In this document: piece after piece, positions 47,436 to 58,590 of the stretch | Layout of the letters: every line of letters begins with the position of its first letter | Position numbering within the stretch: the first letter of the stretch is position 1 | Origin: Darksidea phi | Lineage: Eukaryota; Ascomycota; Dothideomycetes; Pleosporales; Lentitheciaceae | Direction: 5' to 3' | NCBI GenBank assembly: GCA_030770425.1 | Contig: JASJFT010000142.1 | Coordinates: 1-64,000 of the forward strand | Length of the DNA stretch: 64,000 nt | Position numbers and translations under genes: made by a program | The notes under the pieces: model-generated | What the model saw: the letters and a program-made list of their open reading frames with translations, nothing else | What the model was told of the DNA's origin: nothing | The model's database searches: none

Positions 47436-48777
47436 CTAAATCTTTGAAGACGCGAACTTGTGATACATTGCGCGCTGAAACTGCTCATGGAGAGCCATGA
47501 CCGAAGGCGACATTGGTGGAATGATCTGACAAGCGGCAAGCCCGCAGAGTCCCGCCTTGAAGTCGAGATACTGCCCGCTCGTCAATATTGGCCACACCAT
47601 CTGGACAGATCACCTACCCAAACCATACTTGGTACACCTCCCCAAACGATTGTGTCATCGCTCATTCGCCCCGGCTGTCCCTTTTCGCAAATCATGCCGG
47701 CAAAGCTCCAGGTCTTCTCAATCTCGGTTGGAATGCACATCCCGAGGTACTGCTTGTGCACAGGCGAGCACTGTATGTACTCATTGAACGCCTTTTTGCA
47801 CTGTGCGTCCAGCTGGGGCTTGAAGAGCTCGGTCCAGGAAGCCTCATTCAATAATTTGGGATCGCGACGCAAAACGGCCTGGAGAAAGGTGAAGTAGGCC
47901 TCGGGACTTGCAAACGCGCCACCGCCGCCGAGACAGTCTGTTCCGCCAAAGAGGATGTCAAAGTCTGGAACATCGACTGCAGGAGCTTGGCCTTGGTCGT
48001 CGAGAGTGCTAATGGTCGCCATCCGGCCTTCCATGTCGGGCCGCTGCTTCGGATAAAAGGTAATGTCCATGATACCCAAAGGTCCCCATATCTTCTCCTT
48101 CATGTACTCTTCCAATGTCTTTCCAGAGACCTTTTCGACCAGCTTTCCTGCCCAGTCCGAACCAGCGCCGTAGCGAAAACTGGTGCCCGGCTCGTAAATT
48201 AGAGGCAGAGTGGACTTCTGCTCGACCGTCGGTCCTGTCCAAGGAGCCTCACCTCTGCTTCCACGCCACTTCATGAGGAGCGGATTGAACCAGTCATATT
48301 CATGGCCATTTGTATGACTCAGCAACATCCTAGACGCCTCAGTCATGCCCCACCATAAAGAGAGCCGGACCTACCGAAGCGTGATTAGGGTTTCATTAGG
48401 GACAGTAGCGGCTACATTCTTCTCGTCATCAAACCCGGTGATGATGCCGTACTTGCCCATGTCCGGGAGAAGATCAGAAACGGGCTTGTCCAGGTCAAGC
48501 AGGCCCGCTTCGACGCATTGCATTGCCGCGACACTGGTCATGAGCTTCGTCATTGAAGCAATGGCACATACTGTGTCCAGTTGAAACGGCCATGCCGACT
48601 CGGACCTCAGCGACTGCACGCCCTTGGCCCTAGAGTACAGGATCTTGCCTGGATGCTTGTGAGCCCTCTTGCATTCGCTAGGCGGCATCACTGACCATCC
48701 TTGTTTCCTGCCACCAGTGCGAACCCTGGAAGGAGTCCATCTTCGATCGCCTTGTCGTATACTTTTTCGAAATCCAT
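47436..48777 (-). CDS. LovD-like acyltransferase/transesterase (class C beta-lactamase fold)
   Basis: Enzymes of this family move acyl groups from polyketide synthases or CoA to hydroxyls, or hydrolyse esters, in fungal metabolite pathways. The N-terminus is MDFEKVYDKAIEDGLLPGFA. The nucleophile motif S-x-x-K reads AIASMTKLMTSVAAMQ. A Tyr-containing second motif reads FRYGAGSDWAGKL. Introns: GTAGGTCC to GTCTAG near 48375-48330 joins LITLR to MLLSHTNGHEYDW, and GTAGGTGA to GGGCAG near 47615-47567 joins MVW to YLDFKAGLCGLAACQIIPP, giving a complete C-terminus ending ASSKI. Total length is about 410-420 residues, normal for LovD. The first intron (near 48690) could not be placed in frame, so one small defect is possible. 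It is divergent from the P450 and is the best-preserved gene of the cluster. Confidence 0.75.
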
Positions 48778-49161
48778 ATTTGCGGTGGGGTCACACGACA
48801 CGCTGGCTACCGGCCAGCTCCCGATATTTCGGCTCCGCCTCGGTTCCAAATCTGGAATGCGATTTCTGAGCTCACCTGAGTTATGGCACACGAATTTGTG
48901 TTCTGAAGAGAGTGATGCAGGATGTGGTGAGAATATTAACTTTCAATATCCCGTGAGGCGCAGTCGCGAAGCGCCCGGGTTACCCGCACGGAAGGCGGCG
49001 CTTGGTCCCATCAGAGGGGTCGTCTTACTAAGTCGAACGACGCAAGGGACGGCCTCGCAGGGGTGCAATTCAAACCGCTTGGGTAGTGATTACAGTTATG
49101 GAGGTGTTCAAGGTACCGGAGTATCGACTGGTCGCTGTTTACACTTTTTGGACTCTGCACC
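48778..49161. promoter_or_regulatory. Shared divergent promoter of LovD-like gene and P450
   Basis: These 384 bases separate two start codons facing away from each other. Cluster genes are often co-regulated from such intervals. No palindromic binding site can be named with confidence. Confidence 0.4.
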
Positions 49162-50584
49162 ATGGCCTGGATTGTAACCACCGTTATCGCGCTCGTCATT
49201 TGCACAATTGCAGTCGCACTATACCGTCTATTCTTCAGCCCGCTTGCAAAGGTCCCCGGGCCGAAGCTGGCCGCTCTTACAGGATGGTACGAAACGTACT
49301 TTGAGCTGTTTCATGGCTATGGCGGACAATTCACTTTTCACATACAAGAGTTGCATAAACAATACGGTAAGTGTCTTGCAATTTTATGGCTTTGCTGACA
49401 TGTTTGCAGGCCCCATAGTGCGCATCAACCCATGGGAAGTTCACATCGACGATCCCGAGTTTTTTGACAGCATCTACAACGCCAGAGACGCATCCGACAA
49501 GCCAGTTCACCTTAAGTGGCGCTTTGGGTCACCCAATGCTCTCTTCTCAACACCAGAACATGGACTTTATCGCATGCGCCGCGCATCGCAGGACCCATTT
49601 TTCGCTAAAGGCAGGATTCAACGCCTAGCGCCAGAGATCCAGGCCATGGCCGATAGGATGTGCAACAGACTACAAAGGGACTTTAAGGGGACAGACCGAC
49701 TAGTGATTTTGAATGATCTCTTTACGAGCTACACTGCGGAAGTGACTGCCAAGTATAGCTTCAATCGCGACTTCAAGTACCTCGAGCACGGAAACTTCGA
49801 GAGCCCGTTTGTCAAGGCGATCCGGGGTTTCAAGGACATTGGACAGTCGTGCACGCAGTTTCCCTTGCTTGGGCTCCTGCTCAGTGCAATCCCTGAACGC
49901 ATCGTTCGCTACTTGCAACCGGCAATGGCCTCGGTTCGGGAGTTCCAGGAAGAGATGAGGAAGCTCATTCACCAAGCTCAGGAAGAGCTCAAGGAGAACA
50001 AGGACGAGACCAAAGACAAGACCATTATGCATGGCATCCTTTTGAGCAATCTTCCAGCCGACGAAAAGGATGTTGAACGATTAAAGGACCAGGCGGCGGG
50101 GCTCGTTGGCGCTGGCATTGCAAGCCCGCAGTGGACTATGACTATTGCTTGCTACCACATTATCAGCGATCGCCAGGTCTGGGCGAAGCTTAGGAAAGAA
50201 TTGGAAGATACTATGCCGGATCCGAGTACACCTGCATCTTTGTTGCAGTTGGAAAGGCTACCTTACCTAACTGCATGCGTTGATGAAGGTAAATAGCCCG
50301 CTCTCTCATTACCACCGATACTAAGAACAACAGCTATCCGACCAGCATGCGGCCAGGTCGCCCGCTCACCCCGTGTCTCACGCCGTACCATTACCTACGA
50401 CTCCTACACCATGCCGCCCGGCACCCTCATTTCGCTTGACACATGGCACATGCACCACAACGAGGAGCTCTATCTACAGTCCTTTGACTTTCGACCAGAG
50501 CGTTGGCTTGGCGAGCCACTGGCACCGAGCGGAAGACCGCTCAAGTACTATATGACGTCCTTTATGCCTCTGCTTCGGCGTTAA
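49162..50584 (+). pseudogene. Cytochrome P450, heme-binding end deleted
   Basis: A membrane anchor (MAWIVTTVIALVICTIAVAL) and the proline-rich hinge KVPGPKLAALTGWYE open the protein. Introns at 49367-49409 and 50289-50333 join HIQELHKQYG to PIVRINPWEVHIDD, and LTACVDEA to IRPACGQVAR. The I-helix reads GLVGAGIASPQWTMT, the K-helix E-x-x-R is EAIR, and the PERF-type motif is FRPERWLG. The sequence follows the family to LKYYMTSF and then meets a junction. The expected F-x-x-G-x-R-x-C-x-G heme loop and everything after it are missing, replaced by the antisense of the neighbouring hydrolase, with TAA at 50582-50584. Without the heme-ligand Cys the enzyme cannot work. Original substrate is unknown; a polyketide is likely from context. 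Confidence 0.85.
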
Positions 50585-50757
50585 CAGCTCCTCTAAGTAC
50601 TTCTCCTGCAGATGGAGATACGACATTTCATCCTTCTCCGCTGTCGTCCACAGGACCTTCGTCGGCGACATAAACCTCCACAACGCAAAAGGCTGCCACA
50701 TGACCAGCTTGTAGTATGACTGCAGCGTGATCCTATTGACGTGATTTGGAGCGATTG
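50585..50757 (-). pseudogene. 3' part of the alpha/beta hydrolase, cut from its 5' part by a copia insertion
   Basis: The minus strand from 50757 downward encodes APNHVNRITLQSYYKLVMWQ, FMSPTKVLWTTAEKDEMS and LHLQEKYLEELLTPKQ, the C-terminal half of the hydrolase family found at 57487-58153. Asp in EKDE is the likely acidic member of the catalytic triad. After about TPKQ the family sequence stops, and the frame continues to 50474 only as antisense P450. The expected catalytic His segment is missing. Confidence 0.75.
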
Positions 50758-51013
50758 TGTCGCGGAGCAGACGGCTCAGGGACTAAGCGCGATCAGAGAT
50801 TTCGCTAGGCGCAAGGATTAGCCTAGTACTGGCGGCTATTTGCTGAATCTCGTAATCCAACAGAGTCCAACAGAGTCTAGCAGTGTTGGTGTTGAGGTAT
50901 AGTTAGGGGTCGTTTCTATATATAAAATACCGTCTTTTTTAACTTATAGAAATTAGAGCTTTTACTTTTAGAGACTATATACTATAGTAATTTATACTAA
51001 AATTACTATAATA
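50758..51013 (+). repeat. 5' LTR of copia copy 2
   Basis: The outer 160 bases (to about 50918) are of normal composition. The inner 95 bases are fully RIP-mutated. Length equals the 3' LTR. Confidence 0.9.
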
Positions 51014-53592
51014 ATTATAAGTCTAAATTATAACTAATTACTCTTAAATAATAATAACTTATCGCCTTCGTTATTAATATTAATTAATATATAAAGAGCT
51101 AATATCCTTATTATTACTTTTATTATCGCTAGAAACTCCTTAGTACTTAGAGAGCTATTATTATTAATAATAAATATTAAAGAAGATCTTATAGTAATAT
51201 ATATTATTATTATTCTTAAGACTTAGAGCGACTAGTATAAATAACTATTTATTCTTAAGGATAAGACTAAATAATATAAAGTTTAGAAATACTATAACCC
51301 TAATTTTAAAATAGTACTAGAAAATAAGAAGTTAATAAAATCCTCGCTTATAGCGTATAAAGCTAATATTATTAATATAGCTTAGTTATTATCTAATAAT
51401 TAAATATTATATAAAGTCGAGCTTATCTAATATTAAGAAGAGAAGAAGGATTATAAATAACTAGAAAAAGATTTAAGAATAATTAACTTAAAGATTAGTA
51501 AAATAATTATAGTAATAAACCTATATTTAATATAAAATAAAAAAGATCTATAAAATCGACTTAAGGTACTAAAGAGGTATATTATACCTATAGATATTTT
51601 ATAATATTAGAAACTTAGAACTAAATATAGATAACTATAAATATCTTTATATAGTAAGAAGCTAGTTAACTAGCTATATAGTTAGATTAAGATTATAAAT
51701 AAGTATAAAACTATTAGTCTTTTTAATATTAAAATATCTTACGTATAAGAGGACTTTATAAAAATATACTATATATTTAATACTAAATATAATACCTTAG
51801 CTCTTTAAAATATCTTAAAAGTCTAGTATAATAGAGTAGAAGTATAGTTATTATAATACTATATTATTAAGTTCGAGTTATTTCTAAAGATAGCTAAACT
51901 AGCTATAATAACTAGATATAATACTATAGCTACTACTTAACTTACTATTACTAATATAGATAATAGTAATAGCTCTAATAATAATAATAATAATAATTAG
52001 AAAAAGGGAAATAATAGAATCCTAAAGATATATCTTTATAAATAAGTATACTAATAAATTAACTACTTTATACTTAATTCTTTAGTAAAGAAATATCCTA
52101 AAAACTATATTATAAGTATTAAAGTTAAATATCGAGTTAATAAAGCCCTAGAGACTAATCTAACGCTTAAAGCTCGTATTAATAAAGCTATTAAATATTT
52201 AATAGACTATATTAAATAGAAGATAGCTTAGTTTACTCCTATAATACTATTTAGCTTTAATAATAGGGCTTATCTATTAGAACCCTCGACTTATATAGTC
52301 TATATAATCGATAATATAACTATACTAATAGATAATCTAGTAGTACTTACTAAAGATTAAGATACTATACGAAATAAGTATTTCTATAATTACTAGATAT
52401 TAGATCTAGATTTAAATACGTATATTATTAACTTAAACCTATAGATTAGATAGAAATAAAAGTATAACGTTATAACTTATAAATATATTAGTACTAGTAC
52501 TAAAGTTATAAAAGTTAAAACTTAGAACTTTATAATACTTAAAATCTATACTTCTTATAATAGTATAATAGAGATCTAATTTATATATATTACTTTAGTT
52601 CCTAGCTTTATTACTAGTATAATAGGACTAGAAAGATATTATACTATTAATATTTATTTTAACTTAGAATATAATATATTATATTATAAGAACTAAAGTA
52701 ATATACTTACTCTACTCGAGTATTCGAATAGCTACTAGCTAGTTAACGCTGATACTATATAAAGGCTATATATTAAGCTATTATTATTATTTACGACTAG
52801 CTATTAAAAGTTATATACCTTAAAAGCTATATAGAATATTAATAATTATATTACTTACTTAATATAGGGATACCCTAGTTAGAAAATAATAGCTTATCTA
52901 ATAAACGTTATTTATAGAGTTATTATTAATAGAATTAATAATTAAAAGCTATATAAGGTATATATATGGTATCTCGACCGAGACCTATAGGTAAATATTA
53001 TATAGTTTAATTATATGATAATTAGAGAACTTTTCTAATTCTAGTATAAAACTCCGCCGGCCCCCTCTCCCCCTTACTCCTATATTACCGCCTTAATTAC
53101 TAGGGCGTTCGCTAGCCATTCGGATCCTCTATACTCTACTAAGGACTCGAAGAATTAGGTATCTAGATCGGTATTACTAATTATCTATTATAGTCTTACA
53201 TTCTAATCGCGAATAAAGGTATTATTCGCCGGAGTTAAGCCTATATCGCTGGTTAGCTATATTCCCGCGTCAACACGGATATACTAAACCGAGCGCCTAG
53301 AGGAGGACCTCGCCATCGAAGATAAGAAGACGTAATATCCTAGTACTATCTAGGTCTACCGCCCCCTTATCCTCTAACCCTAGTTCTCGTAGCTTCTTCT
53401 TTAAACGTCCCTTCGCTTTCTTAGAGATATCGATAATACAGACGATCGTAGTTTAGTAGGTAGCGTTCGGCTTATTACGGGAGATTAGTCGATTTATCGT
53501 ACTTCGTATAGTATACGGTATTCGATTATTAGACGGACGGTCTTTTATACCTTCGTATATAGCTATTTAGTACGGTAGATAAGCGCTACTCC

Positions 53593-53683
53593 CTTAGTTC
53601 GTATCCTTTAGTTCGTATCCCTTAGTTTGTATCCCTTCGTTCGTATCCCTTGGTTTACGTCCCTTAGTTCGTATCCCTTAGTT
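53593..53683 (+). repeat. About 15-bp tandem repeat (cttagttcgtatccc), 6-7 degenerate copies
   Basis: The unit is seen repeatedly with one- or two-base variation inside the nested retroposon. Confidence 0.75.
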
Positions 53684-53919
53684 CTAGTAGTTCCCCTCTC
53701 CTATACTCTACCCTCTTCCTCTAGGCCGCGTATTAAGGCTCGTATTAGATAAAGCTAGTATTAGCTACCTACTATTCTACGGTTAGCCGACGTTAAGCGT
53801 TCTACTCTTTTTATATATAGTTGAAATTTTAGTACTAGTCTTTAGATATATGTAGTTTATTATTAAGTAGAAAAACTCCCCTATAATAGTATAGTTACGT
53901 AATGTAGCTTTTCCTTAGG

Positions 53920-54111
53920 AAAAAAAAAAAAAAAAAAAAAAAAAAGTTAAATATTAAAAAAAAGATTAAAAAAAAAATATTTTATTTTTAATTGTAATAA
54001 AATAAAAAAAGCGGGTTTAAATTTAAATTAANNNNNNNNNNAAAATATTTTATTTTATAATTAATTTCAAAAAAACCCACAAAAAATAAAATTTATCTAA
54101 TTTTCCTTTTA

Positions 54112-54143
<32 letters not shown>

Positions 54144-54145
54144 GT
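53920..54145. other. Assembly gap (10 N at 54032-54041) inside a poly-A tail
   Basis: A-runs stand on both sides of the gap, with AT-only sequence of doubtful quality between them and the N block. The left sequence contains aaaaaaagcgggt just before the gap, similar to the left side of the other gap (33.5 kb). Confidence 0.8.
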
Positions 54146-57100
54146 ATATATTAAAATAAAGCTTATAAAGTAAATCTTATATTATTAATAGGAAGACTAT
54201 ATAATACGGCCGTTTAAATATATATTAATAAATATTATTTAGCTCCTACTAATAAGAGAAGAGTATTTTAATAAAGATAAATATAGAGGCTATAGTATTA
54301 ATTAATCTACTAAGTAGTATAAAGTAGAAATATTTTCTAGTTATTTAAAATCTATTATTAATTATTAGGTTATACGGATCCTATATAAGATATAATATTA
54401 TTAAAGTATAAATTAATAATAAGTAAGGATTTAGTATCTTATCTAATCTATTTAAATAAATCTATAACGACCTAGGTATTATATATAAGGAGTAAACGCC
54501 CTATATAAACGAATAAAACGAGGATACTAAATATATTAAAGTAATATTAGTTATATATATAAAACTATTATAACTTTAGACTAATCTACCTAAATTACTA
54601 TTAAATAAACTATTTCTAATAGTAGCGTATATCCTTAATAGAACGTTATTAGAGAAGCTAAATTAGAAAATATTATATAAGCTTATCTAGGATAGAAAGT
54701 CTTAAGTTACTTATATATATCCTATTAATTATAAAGCCTATATATTAAATAGATAGCTTAAGAAAGCTAATAAACTTAAGAGTAAAGTATTAATAGGTTA
54801 TTTTATTAGTTATAATTTAATAAATATCTATTATATCTAATTACTAATAAAGGACTAGATAATTCGAACTCGTAATATTATATTTAACTTAAGAAGCTTC
54901 TTTAAGAACCTAAAAAACTATACTAAAGAGTTAGTTATTAAGAAAATCGTTAAGCTACTTAATATATCTAATATTTAGTATTCTAAGAAAATTAGTATTA
55001 ATAATCTACTAATACTATATTAACTAATAATAAGTAAAATGACTATACCTACTTCTCTAACTAATACGTAGGTAGAAGATAAGAAATAATAAGATAGCTA
55101 GATATAGTAAAATAAGGTTATTAAGAAGAATATTAAGTTCTATAAAGAACTACTTTTACTAGCGTCTTTAACTCGCGTTAATCCTAATTTAGCCCGCGCT
55201 AGTTCTAATTAGGAAGAAAACTCTAAAAACTCTTTAAATAATATTATAATACCTTTAAATAATACTTTAATATAATAAAATTAACTAATAAACTTATTAT
55301 AAGAACTTAATATAATAAAGATACCTAGGTATAGTTCTAATCGAACTAGAAATAATACTCTAAGAAGATAAAATCTTAATCTTAATAAGTCTAATATTAT
55401 TTTAGAAGAATATTTAGTACGATTAACTCGCTTATATAATCTATATTATTAAGTATATTTACTATTCTATATAAATATTAATAATACTATATATAACTAT
55501 CTATATAGCTTTATTACGATAGTAAGATAAAATCTAGAATATAAGATTTACTAATTATAGTTACTTAAGCCTCTAAAGAACTTTTAGTAACTAAGTAGTT
55601 ACTTATATAATAATTAGTTTTAAGTTACTACTAATATAAAATATTATTTAATATAAGTAAAAGAATACTTTATAAAGATCTTATTTTAAACTATTAATAC
55701 TAATATAAAGGTACTACTATTAATATAGATATTTATCTATAAAATTAATATAAATAGCTATCTCTCGAAATTTAAGACCTAGATTATAATTTAAGGTAAT
55801 TTATAATAACTATATAATAATATCTATACTATTATATTAGCTATTTACTTATTTTATACTCTACTTATAATTACTAATTAGTTTAGCTTAGAGTTAAAGT
55901 AATATAATATTTTAATAACTTTTCTTAATATAAAGTTTAAGAAATATATATATATAAGAATACTAAATAGCTTTAAGTATAATAATAAGATTTTAGAAAT
56001 ACTATATACCCTTTATAAACTTAAAGAGACGCTATTATTATAATATAATAAATTTAAGAAGACTTTAAATTAGTTTAATATATAAGAAGTAAAAGAATTT
56101 TCTTATATATATATTAATAACTAGCTAATTCTATTTATATATATCGACGACGTTATTATAACCTATTATCTTAAAAATACTAGACTTTACGAATATTTTA
56201 AAATAAATCTTATAAACTATTATAATATTAAGAAGCTAGGTAATCTAAAGTAGTACTTAGGAATTTAAGTTATATAGAATATAAAAAAATAATTAATTTA
56301 ACTAGTATAAAATACTTATATTAATAAAGTTACTAAAGAGTTTAATATCTAATTAGATTCTTATTTTATAAAAATACTACTTATAATAAATTAGTATAAG
56401 TTATTTACTAAAGAACCTAATAAGATATATATAAAATACTATTAACGACTAGTTAATTATCTCGTATATCTTATATAATAAATATAACCTAATTTAGCTT
56501 ATTCTTATAGTCTATTAGTAAGTTATTTTATAAATCTAAAATAGTAGTATATAGCTCTAATTAAGTATATATAATAATATATTAATAAAATAAAGTACTA
56601 TACTTTATAAAAGATAATTATATAATATAGTAAAGTAGTTAAATATAATATAATTAATAATAAAATAATTAAATAGTCTAAAGTTACTAGTAATTTCCTA
56701 AGAGTAATAGATATAGTATTTACTAATAATATCTATATTTACTAAAGTAACTAGAACTACTTATTTTAACTATTTAATATAATTATTAATTAGAAATTAG
56801 TTTAATAACGTACTATTATAAAGAGTATAATAAAGGTAGAACTACTTATTTTAAACCTTATTAGCTTAGAGATAACTAAGTAGTTAAAATTATTTAAAGG
56901 ACTTAACCTTAAACTTAATAAGATATCTATTATTTAATATAATAACTAGTAAATAGTCGATATTACTATAAAGTAAGAGGAAAAGCTTAATACTAAATTT
57001 AAATATATTAATATCTATTAAAGCTAGATTTAATAGAAGGTTACCTATAACTAGCTTAATATATAATAGCTATCTACTACTAAGATACCCGTTAATAGAC

Positions 57101-57225
57101 TTACTAAGATCCTTCTAAAGTAAAAGTATATATAGTTTATAAGGTAATTAGACCTTATCGATATTAAAAGCCTAATTAAATAGGTTAGCTTTAAGGGCTA
57201 CGAGTACTTCTAAGCTAAGGGGGTA

Positions 57226-57481
57226 TATCGCGGAGTAGACGGCTTAGAGACTAAGCGCGATTAGAGATTTCGCTAGGCGCAAGGATTAGCCTAGTACTAG
57301 CGGCTATTTGCTGAATCTCGTGATCTAATAGAGTCCAACAGAGTCCAGCAGTATTGGTGTTGAGGTATAGTTAGGGGTCGTTTCTGTACATAAAATGCCG
57401 TCTTTTTCAACTCATAGAAATCAGAGCTTTCACTTTCAGAGACTGCGCACTACAGTGATTTACACTGAAATCACTGTGATA
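57226..57481 (+). repeat. 3' LTR of copia copy 2
   Basis: Only about the first 65-75 bases carry RIP changes; the outer part is normal. It is followed directly by the GATTG duplication. Confidence 0.9.
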
Positions 57482-57486
57482 GATTG

Positions 57487-58153
57487 TGTTTCCAGCTTAA
57501 ATGATACGCGCATATCTCTCCTTGTCAAGCCCATGTCCAAACCCAACCCTGTTCTCTCCTTTGTCATTCACAATGGGTAGCGAAAACGGCGGGTTTCCAC
57601 GCAGCTGTGACTCCCTTTCCTTGACCGCCAGACCCAGAACCTTGGGATGCTTCCCCTCTTCAAATTCAAAGTCTGTCAGCACGTTCGTCACCACGACAAA
57701 CTTTGCTCTCTTATCCAGCGACGCAGCGCAAAGCGAGACGGTGCCGCCAAACGAGAAACCCCAGAAACCGAACTGGAAGGAGTCGACAGATGATTGGGAG
57801 GCGAGGATTGTGAGTGCATCGGAGAGGTCTTCTACCTGTTTGAAGGGGTCGATTTCCTGGCGTGGCTCCCCGGAACTGGCGCCCGTGTTGCGCGGGTCGA
57901 ATAGTAGGGCAGTTATGCCGGCGGCTTGAAAGGCTTCGGCGACGTCGGGAAGGCCAACCATGTCCATTACGCAGTTGAACTGGATCGCGTTAGAGACTCT
58001 TAGAATGTAATAGCTCGAACTTACACCCCGGCACATTACAATCGCGGGCCCGCGTTGGGCGGCCGCATACAGTCGCCCTTGTAGCGCAGTACCATCGAGT
58101 ACTTTGAATTCTATTATTTCGTAGCCCTTTTTTTTTGTGAATTTTCTCTGCAT
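57487..58153 (-). pseudogene. 5' part of an alpha/beta hydrolase of the polyketide-transferase type
   Basis: Relatives include the acyl-transferring hydrolase of the fumagillin cluster, which moves a polyketide chain from a reducing PKS to an alcohol. The start is MQRKFTKKKGYEIIEFKVLD. An intron (GTAAGTTCGAG to GATCCAG, near 58019-57975) joins PAIVMCRG to FNCVMDMVGLPDVAEAF. The nucleophile elbow is FGFWGFSFGGTVSLCAASLD. The frame reaches GLDKERYARII and a TAA (57497-57499) just before the copia target site. If the element is removed, the same frame runs on into APNHVNRITLQSYY at 50757, with only that TAA in between (CAA to TAA would be a RIP-type change). The gene is thus split, has one stop, and also lacks its 3' end. 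It faces away from the PKS. Confidence 0.8.
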
Positions 58154-58590
58154 CTTCCGACTTCAAAACCCTCAGATGTCCCTCCAAGATTCCGGACGTC
58201 ATGTGGCTGTTGTTTCCCGTGATGTCCAAACCTGGGTTAGCCGGGGGTTTCCCACGTCAGCCAGTTCGTCTTACTCAGCTTCAGCTTTCTCACCCTCCCA
58301 TTAACGACATCCAATGCCTTAGCCTTGACAAAGATGGATATTGCGCACTCAAAATCATCAGCTGCGCCGCTTCGTAACATAGCCCCCACTGTCGAGTTCC
58401 GGCAAGGCAGACACTCGGTAGGGGCTGCGCGGCGGCTAATGCAAGTAGCCATGATTGACCGTATCCAAATGCATGCCATCCTTTCTCCCGCACCATTCAT
58501 CCAACGCCCCTCCCGCCACATTCAACGCCCACACTCCCTTTGTCGTTTTGCTTTGAGTCGTTTTGAGATACCCCATACAGTTACTACATC
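58154..58590. promoter_or_regulatory. Divergent interval between hydrolase and PKS
   Basis: These 437 bases separate the two start codons. Frames inside it have no motif. It probably held the promoters of both genes. Confidence 0.4.

Larger units (their letters stand above)
52950..54150 (+). mobile_element. Poly-A retroposon nested in copia copy 2
   Basis: The copia integrase region is interrupted by a GC-richer segment beginning near 52955 (atggtatctcgaccgagacc). It ends in poly-A at about 53921-53945 and again at 54117-54142. The sequence aggtatatat occurs on both sides (about 52937 and 54142), as a target duplication of a target-primed insertion. No reverse-transcriptase motif is readable in the 1-kb body. 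It could be a 5'-truncated LINE or a non-autonomous element. Confidence 0.5.
50758..57481 (+). mobile_element. Ty1/copia LTR retrotransposon inserted in the hydrolase gene (copy 2), RIP-mutated
   Basis: Direct repeats of 256 bp (50758-51013 and 57226-57481) enclose a 6.7-kb element. GATTG is duplicated on both sides (50753-50757 and 57482-57486). The left end begins TGTCGCGG; in the right LTR this is TATCGCGG by RIP. A purine tract (aagctaaggggg) precedes the right LTR. The plus strand retains copia order: a reverse-transcriptase box YIDD at 56140-56151 and the RNase H end near 57060-57180. The interior is CA/TG-free and has no usable frame. A poly-A retroposon and an assembly gap interrupt it at about 52950-54150. 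Confidence 0.92.
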
